This document shows positions 42,703 through 53,151 of a stretch of DNA of 64,000 nucleotides, one piece after another (position 1 is the stretch's first letter; each line of letters opens with the position of its first letter). The notes beneath the pieces were generated by a model that saw only the letters and a program-made list of their open reading frames with translations, did not search any database and was not told the DNA's origin. Source of the DNA: Acidimicrobiia bacterium. Its GTDB lineage: Bacteria; Actinomycetota; Acidimicrobiia; IMCC26256; PALSA-610. The stretch spans positions 482,795-546,794 of the forward strand of contig JAOSJK010000012.1 of NCBI GenBank assembly GCA_027494135.1. The letters are read 5' to 3'. Made by a program: the position numbers and the translations under genes.

Positions 42703-43389
42703 TCAGGCCTCCCAGAAGGAGCCTTCGGCGGGGCCGTCGTCCGTCTCGGAGCCTCCGCTCTGCGTGCCTTCCTCCGACTCGGGGGCGCAGGGGCCCATGC
42801 CGTGCCCCCAGGGCCCGCCGTGGCGACCGCGAAACCCCGGCACGACTCCTCCGAAGGCCGGCAGGCCCAGCTCGTCGGCGCAGGTCTCCAGCGCCGCGCG
42901 CTGCTCGTCGCTCAGCTCGGGCCGGGCGTCGCCCGGCTCATCGGGCCGAGCAGGGAGAGTCGAGCCCTGCTCCTCGACGCACTGCGCCATCGCTTCGTGG
43001 CGCGCGGCGCGATCCTCCTCGGAGCCGCGGGCGTGCACGCCGGGAGGCCGGCCGAACGCACCGGGGGCCGGGAGGCCGCACTCCTCGGCGGCCGCACGGA
43101 GCGCGTCGCGCTCGTCCTCCGAGAGAGGGTCGGCGTCGCCGCCCCAGGCACGGCCCGCGCCCCGCTCGGGAAGGGTGACACCCTGATCCTCCATGCAGGC
43201 ACGGAGCTCGTCGATCGGGGCCCGACGGTCGTCGGACTCCGTGCTGTCGGAGCCACTCCCGGAGCCGCTCCCGGAGTCGTCTGTCGCTCCGGCCGGGCCG
43301 ACCACCGAGGCCGCCACCAGCGCGGCGGTCGCAACCGCCGTCGCCCCGCCCAGCGCCGCCGCAGCACGCCGTGTCCTGGTCATGGTCAT
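42703..43389 (-). CDS. Secreted protein with duplicated Cys-containing module
   Basis: Signal peptide ...GATAVATAALVAASVVGPAGA; repeats LRACMEDQGVTLPE...LSEDERDALRAAAEECGLPAPGAFG and MAQCVEEQGSTLPA...LSDEQRAALETCADELGLPAFGG. Confidence 0.8.
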   Translation of the reverse strand: MTMTRTRRAAAALGGATAVATAALVAASVVGPAGATDDSGSGSGSGSDSTESDDRRAPIDELRACMEDQGVTLPERGAGRAWGGDADPLSEDERDALRAAAEECGLPAPGAFGRPPGVHARGSEEDRAARHEAMAQCVEEQGSTLPARPDEPGDARPELSDEQRAALETCADELGLPAFGGVVPGFRGRHGGPWGHGMGPCAPESEEGTQSGGSETDDGPAEGSFWEA

Positions 43390-43640
43390 GATTCCTACGT
43401 CCTCCTCGCGTCACGCTCTGTGCGTTCAGTGCGGACCCGACCGGCCCGGCACACCCCCATCATCCTCATGCGACCTGAGAGCAGGTTGAGCCGGCCTCCC
43501 AGCGACACCAACGCCCCAAACCGCACACAGGTCGGGGTGGACGCCCGCCGGGCCCGATCCGGAAGGTCCCGCAATAGCTCACGACTCCCATCGCGGCCGG
43601 GAAAGGGATAACCTGACAGTCGCGATGGCATCAGATGTGG

Positions 43641-43790
43641 CCCCCACCCGCATCGCCATCGCCGTGCAGTCGGCGAAGACCAGCGTGCCCCCACCATGCT
43701 GGAGCAAGCCGGCTGCCTCGAGTGGGGGCGGCGATGCGAACCCCACACGCATCGCCGCCCCGCTCACTTCTCCGGGGGCTCGCCCCCACT
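43641..43790. other. Structured intergenic region with mutually exclusive hairpins
   Basis: ggcgatgcg (43730-43738) can pair with cgcatcgcc at 43649-43657 or cgcatcgccgcc at 43748-43759; outer agtggggg/cccccact stem. Confidence 0.5.
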
Positions 43791-43842
43791 GCCCGCCCTC
43801 ATTGCGTCGCCCCACGGCCTCAGCGCGCCGGGTACCCCGGGC

Positions 43843-44689
43843 TCACGTGTACCGGGTGATGTAGCCGCGGCGGCGGAACACGGCGAGCATCCTCACCAGG
43901 AACGCGGCCGACAAGGCGACCAACGCCACGGCCCCCGCGGCGGACCACGCGAGCAGCCCCCAGTCGAGGGGGTCGCCGTCGACCAGGCCCCGCAGCGCCT
44001 CGAACGCCGGTGTCGTCGGAAGCACCTTCGCGACGGGTTGCAGCACGCCCGGCAGCGCGTCGATCGGGTAGAAGACGCCCGAGAGCGGCATGACGACGAA
44101 CATCACTCCCCACGCGAGCGCCTCCGCCCCGGAGCCGAACCTGAGCACCAGGCCCATCACGAAGAACGAGATCGCCCACCCGACGACGAGCAGGACCGCG
44201 CCGATCGGCACCAGGCCGATGCCAAGCTCGGAGACGTCGAACGAGAAGAACGCAAGCGCCGAGATCGTCATCACCGAGACACCGATCGCGAGCTTCACCA
44301 TCCCGAAGAGCGCGACCCCGCCGACGTACTCGACCTCGCGGACCGGTGTGACCATCACGTTCAAGATGTTGCGCGTCCACGTCTCCTCGAGCAGGCCCGT
44401 CGAGACCGCTATCTGCGACTGGTAGATGACGTGCCAGAGGATGATGCCTGCGAGGAGGTAGCCGGAGGCCTGCCGCCCTCCCGACGCGTCGCCTGTGCCG
44501 ACGTACGCCGCGATCGAGCCGAAGAGCAGCACGTCGACGAGCGGCCACAGCGTGACGTCGAAGAGCCGGTGCGGGCTACGAATCAGGACGAAGGCGTGAC
44601 GGCGCGATTGCGCGCATGCGCAGCCACGAGGCGGCGGGGCCGGCCAGGAGCACCGGCGTAGTGGGCTCGACGTTCGCGGTCGTGCTCAT
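43843..44689 (-). CDS. ABC-2 type permease, frameshifted near 44.59 kb
   Basis: GYLLAGIILWHVIYQSQIAVSTGLLEETWTRNILNVMVTPV...MPLSGVFYPIDALPGVLQPVAKVLPTTPAFEALRGLV. Confidence 0.88.
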
Positions 44690-45487
44690 ATCGGGTGGTC
44701 CGTCTGTTGGGCGGCGATCTCCTCGTGGCGCGCCGCGAGCTGGAAGGAAGACCCCTTCGAGGTCGCCGCTGCCGTGATCGCGCGCGACCTGCTCAGGAGT
44801 CCCGTCGGCTACGACGCGCCCCTGCGAGAGGAAGACGACCCGTTCGCAGAGGCGACCCACCTCGCTCATGTCGTGGCTCGTGACGAGGAGCGCCGTCCCC
44901 TCCTCCTCGGAGATCTCACGGAGCCCGGTGCGCACCCTCATCGCGACGTCGGGGTCGAGCGACGCGGTCGGCTCGTCGAGGACGAGGAGGCGGGGCCGGT
45001 GCAGAGTCGCACGGACGATGCCGACGAGAGTTCGCTGTCCCGACGAGAGCTCGGTACCCATCGCTCCTGCTAGATGGGAGATGCGGAACCGCTCGAGGCC
45101 CGCCTCGATCTGTGCCGTCGGGTCGACGAGGCCGTAGATCTGCCCGAACATCCTCAGGTACTCGCGCACCCGCATCCGCTCGGTGAGCGGCAGGTAGCCG
45201 GCGGCGAACCCGACCTGCTCGGCGGCACGGCTCCGGTGCCGCTCGAGGCTCCGGCCGAGGATCTCGACGGAGCCCTCGTCGGGGGCGACGACGCCGAGGA
45301 TCATGAAGAGCGTCGTCGTCTTGCCCGCACCGTTCGGCCCGAGGAGCGCGACCCTCTCCCCCGCGTGCACGGTGATACCGACGCCGTCGACGGCACGCGC
45401 GCGCCGGTAGTCCTTGACCAGGCCGCGCGCCTCGAGGACGACCTCGGTGTCTCCGACGCTCGAATGCGCCCGGTCGGTGTCTCTCAC
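44686..45487 (-). CDS. ABC transporter ATP-binding protein, frameshifted near 44.75 kb
   Basis: LLGPNGAGKTTTLFMILG; LSSGQRTLVGIVRATLHRPRLLVLDEPTASLDPD; stop overlaps permease ATG. Confidence 0.93.
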
Positions 45488-45558
45488 GAGGAGGATGCTT
45501 TCAGATTCCCGGGTCCCGGCACCCGCGGTTTACCGCGCGCCCCCCGTCAGCCACCACG

Positions 45559-45605
45559 GAGATGGGTCAGAAGCGCGCACCTGTCCTGCAGAAGTGACCC
45601 ATCTC
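45559..45605. repeat. Intergenic inverted repeat family 4, copy B (gagatgggtc...gacccatctc)
   Basis: 10-bp perfect arms, 27-nt spacer, same arms as 29020-29068; in a divergent promoter region. Confidence 0.75.
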
Positions 45606-45648
45606 GGCGGTAACGTCGTTCCCCGGTGGAGCCGAACTGGAGACGCCG

Positions 45649-46742
45649 ATGCCCGACGCCGACGATGGACAGCTCGCTATCGACAAACGCGATCGCTTCC
45701 GCGGTTGCCTCCTCGGAGGCGCCATCGGAGATGCGCTAGGTGCGCCGGTCGAGTTCTGGTCGCTCGGTGAGATCCGCTCGCGGATCGGGGCGGAGGGAGT
45801 CGTCGGGTACCTCGAAGGCGCTCGTGTCACCGACGACACCCAGATGACGCTCTTCACGGCAGAGGGCTTGATCCGTTCGTCGGTGCGAGGCCGATCGAAG
45901 GGGATCACCGACACGACCGGCGTCGTTCACAACGCCTACCTGCGGTGGCTGCACACCCAGGGATACCCCTGGGAGGAGATCGGCGGGGCAAGGCGCGGCG
46001 ACGCCCCCGACGGCTGGCTCGTGGGTGAGCGACGGCTCCACCACCGGCGGGCGCCCGGCAACACCTGCCTCTCTGCTCTCCGCTCCGGCCGGTGCGGCAC
46101 GATCAAGAGTCCGTCGAACGACTCGAAGGGATGCGGCGGCGTCATGCGAGCCGCTCCGGTCGGCCTTCTCACCGCCGATCCCTCCGAGGCCTTCCGCATC
46201 GGCTGTGAGACCGCGGCGATCACGCACGGGCATCCCGACGGGTGGCTCACCGCCGGCGCGCTGGCCGCGATCGTCGCCTCGTCATCGACGGCGCCGACCT
46301 CGCGGCGGCGGTCGAGGAGTCGCGCCGGATGATCGCCGCCTACCCGCGCAACGAAGCGACGCTCGCTGCGATCGACGACGCCGTGGCACTCGCGGAGTCC
46401 GGCCGTACGGAGCCGGAGCACCTCGAGCGACTCGGTGGCGCCTGGGTCGGCGAAGAGGCGCTCGCGATCGCAGTGTCGTGTGCCCTCGCCGAACCCGACC
46501 CACGCCGTGCGCTCCTCGCCTCGGTGAACCACTCCGGAGACAGCGACTCCACCGGAGCGATCTGCGGGAACATCGTCGGAGCGATGCAGGGGGCATCGGC
46601 GTTCCCGCGCGAGTGGATCACGCCGCTCGACGTGGGCGACATCGTCACGACGATCGCCGACGACCTCTGGCACGAGCGGTCCGCCCCGCCCGACCTAGAC
46701 GCCGGGTCACCGTCCTGGAGGGACCGCTACCCCGGGCACTGA
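45649..46742 (+). CDS. ADP-ribosylglycohydrolase (DraG-like) family protein, frameshifted near 46.28 kb
   Basis: [76 protein letters not shown]. Confidence 0.93.
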
Positions 46743-46767
46743 GTGCCGGCTCGGCTCCCGGTCAGAG

Positions 46768-46943
46768 GCGCCGGTCGTCGGGCAGCTCGGAGTCGCCGAC
46801 GTGCTCTGCGAACCAGCCGTTCAGGGGCGCCGGTCGTCGGGTAGTTGGAGTCGCCGACGTGCTCTGCGAGCCAGCCGTTCAGCGGCGCCGGTCGTCGGGC
46901 AGCTCGGAATCGCCGACGTGCTCTGCGAGCCAGCCGCTCAGGG
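46768..46943. repeat. Tandem triplication of a ~59-bp unit (59/58/59) at the 3' end of the DUF2461 gene
   Basis: gcgccggtcgtcgggcagctcggagtcgccgacgtgctctgcgaaccagccgttcagggg repeated three times with few substitutions. Confidence 0.95.
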
Positions 46944-47528
46944 GCGCCGACGCGTTCAGGAACTCGACTATGCGGTCCTTCGCGGATCGCTTCGCGAGCC
47001 ACGCGCCGCCGGGCCACTGCTTCCAGGTGATCAATCCCTTGAGCCGCAGGAGCTCGATGCGCGGGTGATCCTTCGGATAGCCCCTCGGCGCGGTCTTCAG
47101 CGAGCCGTGCGCCGTCACCTCTATCCCGCGCGCTGCAGGTCGGCGACGATCTCCGCGAGCGCCGCTCCGCTTGGGTCGTCGGCGACGGCGCGCCGGTACC
47201 GGTCGAGCTGATCGCTCTCCATCGTGTACGTGCCGCATCCGGCGCCGAGACCGTCGGAGGAGAACTGCATGTAGCCGCCGCACTGAAGGGTCGCGCCGAT
47301 CGCCGTCTTGTACGGCGATTTGTCCTTGCTGAATCTCACGTCGCGGTGCGGACGGAAGACCTTCCCCTCACCGAACTCCGGCTCGAGCTCTGCGAGCAGC
47401 GCCTCCATCGGGGCACGCACCTGCTCGTCGTAGACGTCGCGGTGCGCATGCCAGTACGCCTTGGAGTTGTCGGCCTCGAGCCCCTCGTAGAACTCGACGG
47501 CGGCGGACGACCAACCTCGGAAATCCAT
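46879..47528 (-). CDS. DUF2461 (TIGR02453-like) family protein, frameshifted near 47.12 kb
   Basis: MDFRGWSSAAVEFYEGLEADNSKAYWHAHRDVYDEQVRAPMEALLAELEPEFGEGKVFRPHRDVRFSKDKSPYKTAIGA ... DHPRIELLRLKGL. Confidence 0.9.
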
Positions 47529-47599
47529 GCTGCGGACGCTATCGGCGGCAGTGCTCCCGTGGAGCGCGGCCGACTACCCACCACACCAGAGTCGCCCCC

Positions 47600-47681
47600 C
47601 GAGCCCGGCGGAAACGACTCACGTATCATCGCGACGACCGTGCCCGAGGACCCGACGATGCGGGTTGATCCCTCCGCCAAG
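47600..47681. repeat. 82-bp direct repeat, left copy (flanks accessory cassette)
   Basis: Gapless alignment with 53350-53431, 71/82 identical by eye. Confidence 0.85.
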
Positions 47682-47762
47682 ACCATGCGATCGCGATGCT
47701 CGAACACCAGCGCTCGTGGCCAAGCCGTTGGGACAGATCGCGGAGTAGTCGCCGAGATCACG

Positions 47763-47999
47763 ATGTTGTCGAGTGACCCTCGTCAGGACCTCTGGTCTCG
47801 GACGTTCGATCTGGTCTTGGCGGAGCAGCTGTGGCTCGGCGAGTTCGAGGATGATGCAGCCAGGTCGGATCGTCTCGTTCATGTAGGACGAGAGGGGTCC
47901 GTGAAAGCTCGGCGCGTGGCCATGCGGCTACTCGAGCTCGTTGAGGTGCTCGGGAACCTCGACCGCGCCACGCTCAGCTCACTTCCCGAGATGGCCTGA
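47763..47999 (+). CDS. Small hypothetical protein (78 aa)
   Basis: SSDPRQDLWSRTFDLVLAEQLWLGEFEDDAARSDRLVHVGREGSVKARRVAMRLLELVEVLGNLDRATLSSLPEMA; plausible amphipathic composition. Confidence 0.4.
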   Translation: MLSSDPRQDLWSRTFDLVLAEQLWLGEFEDDAARSDRLVHVGREGSVKARRVAMRLLELVEVLGNLDRATLSSLPEMA

Positions 48000-48051
48000 C
48001 ATCCACACCGGATTGTTGAGCCGGTAGACGAGCGCGCCGCCCGACTTGCTG

Positions 48052-50533
48052 TCAGTCGCCGCTCAGCGCGTCGATCAGCTCGATGCGACGTAGGCGCACC
48101 GCCGGCGGGATCGCTCCCGCGGTCGCGATCGTGAAGGCAGCAACACCCGCGACCAGGGCGGGTAGCAACGGCAGAACAGGAGGCGGTCGGACACCGACCA
48201 CGAACGACGTCGCGTTTCGCATCGGCCCGGCCAGCAACAACCCGACCGCCGCCCCCTGGAAGGCACCGAGGCCCGCCAATACGGCAGCTTCCGCGGTGGT
48301 GATGGCACCGAGAACCGCAGTGCTCACCCCGGAGGCTACAAGGGTCGCGAATTCCTGTCTGCGTTGGATCGCGACCAAACCCACCGAGATGGTCGCCGCC
48401 GCGCCGACGACGATGAACAGCATGCGGGACAGCACACTGAAGGGGTCCAGATACTCGTTGATGCTCGCGACGCTGTCGGCGGCGAGACTGGCTGCATCGG
48501 CGACACGGATCCGCGGGTCGAGCGCCAGGACCTGATCTCGCATTGCGCTGACGGATTGGTCGGGCGTCGGGGTCACGATGAGCGGGTCTGGGGCTTGGTA
48601 CCCCCAGTTCGCATCGACGCTAGCCATGTTGACGATCGCGATGAGCCCCGCGTTGTCTAGGTACTCGACGACGGCACGGATCGGAAGGGTCAGCGGGCCA
48701 GATGGCGTGTCGATCTCGAGGTCGTCACCGACAGCCAGCTTCAGGGTGCGCGCGAGCGGAGCGCCGATGGCCACGCCATCGGAGATGGCCTCGGGTACGG
48801 ACGCGCCGTCGATGACGGTCGTGCGGTTACCTGGAGTGTCGGAGGCCACGACGGCGATATCGAGACCTCTGGTGCGCGTCAGGATGAATGCTTCACGCGA
48901 CACCGTGCCTGGCGCGACCGTTGTCCGGATCCGCTCGAGCAGATCGCTACCAATCTTCGAGTCGATCATCGTCGCGTCGTTGAAGGGCACGGTGTTGACC
49001 GCGAACCCCGCGCCCACCAGCTGTGAAGCGTTGTCGCGCACGGTCGTCGCCATCGCCGGAGCGAGCCCCCCGAGGACGACGCTTAGTGCAACGGTGAACG
49101 CGACACCGAGCGATACACCGCCTACGCGGCTTCCATTGCCAGCGAGGTTCGCGAGGAACAACCGCGCACCCGGGCGGGATTGGCTGCGCTTGGCTGCCCA
49201 GCGGAGCAGCATCGGAGTGCTCACGGACGCGGCCGTGAACCCACCGACGACTACAAGGGCGACGGCCACGAGGCTGACCGTGGCCGCGGTTGGCCGCAGT
49301 CCGGGTCTGCCAACCATCGCCGCAGACAGGGCCAGGCCGGCTGCCAGGGCGACAGCGGCCGAGATGAGCGCCATGGGACGACCTCGCTCGTCGCGCACGG
49401 CATTGCCCCTGCTGAGCGGCGCTGACCTGGGAGATGTCGACATCGAGGGCACGCCACGCCGGTACCGAGAACGCGGCCGCGACGACCGCGACGGCGCCGA
49501 GGAGCGCCGGCACCAGGGACGTAGCGGAGACGGCCAGCTCGACCGATGTCCCCGTGTAGCTCGCGAGCAGATCGGACAGCGATGCCGTCAGAAGCCCTCC
49601 GACGACAACACCGAGCGTTGCGGCGACCGCTCCACCTGCGAGCCCGTAGACGAGGCCCTCGAGCCAGATGTCTCGCCAGATGCTCAGGCGCGTGCGCCCA
49701 ACTGCCCGTTCGATCGCCAGGTCACGCTGGCGTTCGAGGAGCAGGAGGCGCCCGATGCTCCGAGCCAGCAGGAAGGCGATCACCGCCCCGAGGGAACCAA
49801 CGACGATCAGCAAGCCAGTGATCTCTCCCGCAACGTCGGGGCCCGGTGACGGATCGCTCTTCGTGAGCACTCGGGTGTCGGGAGCACGTTCTCCCAGCGC
49901 GCGAGCGACAGCACCCTGGTCTGCTCCGTCGGCCAACACGACGTAGACCACGTCGAGCCTGTTCCCTCGCCCGAGCAGCTGCTGGCCTCGCGCCAGCCCC
50001 GTGACGACGAATCGGCCGTCGTTGACTGCTTGGAGGTCCTCGACCGCCACGGCCGACGCCAGGTCCAGTGTCCCGCCGGTCATCTCGACGGTAGAGGCGG
50101 CGCGCACCAGCTCGGGCGATGTGAATGCTGGAGCACCGTCCTCAGCCCACAGGGTCGGGTCGCACTTCTCGAGGCCCGGCACCAGAGGCGACGCGGAGCA
50201 GTCCACGCCGAGCACGACGATCGGGTTCCCACTTCGACCGTCACGGCCAATCCCTTGGGCGACGCCCACCACCGCATCGACACCCGGGATGTCGCCGATC
50301 CGACCGGGGAGCTCGGCCGGGAGACCGCCCTTCAACGTGGATCCGACAACACGGAGCTCTGATGGGCCGGCCAGCTCTTCACCTAGGCGCTTGGTCGCCA
50401 GCTCGGCACTGCGGACCTCGAGCAGGACGCCGACCAGAGGCGCCAGACCGATGCCGACGACAGCGATGAGCATCAGCGCCCGGGAACGCCGGCCCGCGAG
50501 CCGGCGGATCACGAACCAACGGAGCCGGGTCAC
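48052..50533 (-). CDS. FtsX/MacB-type ABC transporter permease with duplicated FtsX core, frameshifted near 49.44 kb
   Basis: Two ORFs (528 and 466 aa) with FtsX-like TM blocks: ERQRDLAIERAVGRTRLSIWRDIWLEGLVYG and AIQRRQEFATLVASGVSTAVLGAITTAEAAVLAGLGAFQGAA. Confidence 0.88.
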
Positions 50534-51165
50534 AGCAGCGCGCCGTCGCGAAGAACGAGCCGGCGATCGGCGAGCGAGGCGATCCGTTCGTCGTGCGTCA
50601 CGAGTAGGACGGCCGCACCGACCTCGGACACCGAGGTCGTGAGAACATCGATGACAGCGTTGCCCGTCGCGGAGTCCAGGTTGCCGGTCGGTTCGTCAGC
50701 CACGACCAGCGACGGGCCGAACACCAGCGCTCTGGCGATCGCGGTTCGCTGCATCTCCCCGCCGGAGAGCTCACGTGGACGGTGATCGCGTCGGTGGCTC
50801 AAGCCGAGGAGGTCCAGCTTCTCATCGACGCCACGGAGATCCCGCTGCCCGTGAGCGACCAGGGGAAGTGCCACGTTCTCCCACACGCTGAGCGCCGGCA
50901 GAAGGTGGAAGAACTGGAAGACGAAGCCGAGCTTCGTGCGCCGCAGTCGGGACAGCTCTCGGTCACCGCAACCGGCGAGCTTCATCCCGCCGATGTGCAC
51001 GGTGCCGACGTCAGGGGTGGTGAAGCCGCCGGCGAGGTGTAGCAACGTCGACTTGCCGGATCCGCTGCGACCGACGATGGAGACGAACTCGCCCTCGCGG
51101 ATGATCAGGTCCACCCCGGTGAGAGCATGGACCTCCTCCTCCCCGCGCCGAAAGCTCTTCGTCAC
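50530..51165 (-). CDS. MacB/LolD-type ABC ATP-binding protein (start may be further upstream)
   Basis: VGRSGSGKSTLLHLAGGF; ELSGGEMQRTAIARALVFGPSLVVADEPTGNLDS. Confidence 0.93.
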   Translation of the reverse strand: MTKSFRRGEEEVHALTGVDLIIREGEFVSIVGRSGSGKSTLLHLAGGFTTPDVGTVHIGGMKLAGCGDRELSRLRRTKLGFVFQFFHLLPALSVWENVALPLVAHGQRDLRGVDEKLDLLGLSHRRDHRPRELSGGEMQRTAIARALVFGPSLVVADEPTGNLDSATGNAVIDVLTTSVSEVGAAVLLVTHDERIASLADRRLVLRDGALL

Positions 51166-51737
51166 CGCCCGAAGCTCGAGAGCGACAGGACGAGGAGGCG
51201 GTAGAGGAGACGCTTCTTGCCGAGCGCGCTGGTGGTTCCAGCGGGCACCGCCCGCCGGGGAGCAGAGCTGCCGGCTCTCGTTCCCACGGCGTGCGATGGG
51301 CCTTCGGTAGAGGTCGCGTTGGTCGCCTTCGTCACCGGGGCCCGCTTCGTCGCACTCCGTGTAGGCGAGGCAGCAGACTCCGGTGACGTGTCAGCCGTTC
51401 CAGCTCCGATCGATGCCGCGGTCGCGCGGCACTGCGCTCCCATCGGGCATCCGCAACCGGGGGTCGGGTCCGAGGTCCGGCGCCATCGGACCGTCGCGTC
51501 ATCGCTATCGATCTCGAGCCCACAGCCGGCGTCGAGCGCGTCGAAGGACCGAGTGTCGAGGGCCGGCCCGAGGCCGGTCGCGTTGATGACCTCGACGCTC
51601 CGAGCGGAGACCCGGTCCTCGCCGCGCTGAGCGACGCGTTCCCGAATCGCGTCAGGGATCGAGCCCTTCAACAGTGCCACCGGAGCATCCCCGGCGTGCA
51701 CCTCCGCCACCAACTCGTCCGCAGCTCTGACGCTCAC
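51162..51737 (-). CDS. Hypothetical protein with CxCxxxxxC motif, upstream of the ABC exporter
   Basis: 191-aa ORF with PGCGCPMGAQC; C-terminal part may be wrong frame. Confidence 0.4.
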   Translation of the reverse strand: MSVRAADELVAEVHAGDAPVALLKGSIPDAIRERVAQRGEDRVSARSVEVINATGLGPALDTRSFDALDAGCGLEIDSDDATVRWRRTSDPTPGCGCPMGAQCRATAASIGAGTADTSPESAASPTRSATKRAPVTKATNATSTEGPSHAVGTRAGSSAPRRAVPAGTTSALGKKRLLYRLLVLSLSSFGR

Positions 51738-51760
51738 CGTATCCTCATCTCATATTGACG

Positions 51761-51780
51761 GGTTATCTCACCTAATAACC
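51761..51780. promoter_or_regulatory. Candidate TetR operator ggttat-N8-ataacc
   Basis: Perfect 6-bp arms in the AT-rich divergent region between ABC operon and TetR. Confidence 0.5.
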
Positions 51781-51833
51781 TGATCGATTTGAAGACCTTA
51801 TCAGTCATGCGTAGTCAATGGTAGAGTCGTTCC

Positions 51834-52451
51834 ATGACACAGGATCCCGACGAGATCGACGGCTCGCGGGGAGCGCAGACGAGGCGGTCGATCCTGAGCG
51901 CCGCGGTCGAACGCTTCGCCCTCGTCGGGTACCAGTCGACGAAAGTCAGCGACATCGCCCGAGAGGTCACGATCAGCCCGGCGGCTGTGTACTCGTACTT
52001 CCCCAACAAGCGGGCGCTGTTCGAGGAGGCCGTCGACCACGACGCGTCGCTCTACATCGCCGAGTGCTTCGCGTTGCTCGACGACGAGACCTTCAAGCTC
52101 GACTGGGCCACTGTGTTCGTGTCCCTGATCGCCGGCCTGCCCACCCACCCGCTGGCTAGGCGGGTGCTCAACGGTGACGAAGGCAAGAGCATCGAACGCC
52201 TCGCCGACCTCCCCGCAGTCGCCGACCTCCGCGCACGTCTCGCCGCCGCGTTGCGACGCGGCCAGGCCCAGGGGGACATTCGGGCCGATATCGACCCGGA
52301 GCTGATGGCGCTCGGTATCGAAGCGATGCTGATGAGCGTCCTGATCGCCATCGTCCAAGTCGGAGGCGAACCGGACGCGGCTCGCACAGCAGGGCTGCTG
52401 GCACTGCTCGACTCAGCGCTCGCTGTGCCTGGTGGTCAATCCGAGCAATGA
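51834..52451 (+). CDS. TetR-family regulator
   Basis: TRRSILSAAVERFALVGYQSTKVSDIAREVTISPAAVYSYFPNKRALFEEAVDHD. Confidence 0.93.
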   Translation: MTQDPDEIDGSRGAQTRRSILSAAVERFALVGYQSTKVSDIAREVTISPAAVYSYFPNKRALFEEAVDHDASLYIAECFALLDDETFKLDWATVFVSLIAGLPTHPLARRVLNGDEGKSIERLADLPAVADLRARLAAALRRGQAQGDIRADIDPELMALGIEAMLMSVLIAIVQVGGEPDAARTAGLLALLDSALAVPGGQSEQ

Positions 52452-52597
52452 TCGTGGACGCCCGGCGGCAAGCGCTCCTCTCGACCGTCGAGATTCGCCC
52501 ACGGGGATGGTGTATGGGCTCTGGTCTGATGGGGTGAGATCCCCCTGACGCGACGGCCACCGCGTCAACGTCGTGACGGTCTTCCACAAGGATCGGC

Positions 52598-52912
52598 ATG
52601 AGGAGGAACACGGTGGCAGGCCCCGCTTTGGTGGACCCGCTCGAATCGTCGAACGAGCATCTCGCGCAAGCGGACCCGGATCTGGTTCGGTCGATACTCG
52701 CGGCGTTCGCGGAGCAGCTGATGGCGGCGGACGCGTCGGTGGCGTGCAAAGCGGGCCACGGGGAGCGGAGCCCGGCACGGGTGAACAGCCGGAACGGCTA
52801 TCGGGTCCGCGACCGAGACACTCGGGTCGGCACGATCGATCTGGGGACTCCGACGTTGCGGGACGGCCGCTACTTCCCGCAGTGGCTGTTGGAGCTGCAC
52901 CGCCCTCGACGA
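52598..52912 (+). pseudogene. Truncated IS256/Mutator-family transposase N-terminus
   Basis: AFAEQLMAADASVACKAGHGERSPARVNSRNGYRVRDRDTRVGTIDLGTPTLRDGRYFPQWLLELHRPRR; DDE catalytic region absent. Confidence 0.85.
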
Positions 52913-53151
52913 TCACATCGCTTCGATCTGTGCGGAGATCCACGTCGATACCGACGCCCGCAGCCAGCGGCGCGAAGATCCCCGAGCCAACGTTCTGCGC
53001 GCACCGGGTCCGACGATCCGGGGCTACAGGCAGTCCACCTCGTCGTCGCTGGCGCGCACCTCAGCCTCCCAAGGCTTCTACGCGATGGTGACGGTCAGCA
53101 TCGCAAGCAGGTGCGCTGACACCGAGCCTCCACGCCGTTCGGCACGCCGAG

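Noticed and set aside
52905-53119. Continuation of the transposase ORF
   Set aside because: No similarity to the IS256 DDE core; appears to be out-of-frame or unrelated DNA after truncation.
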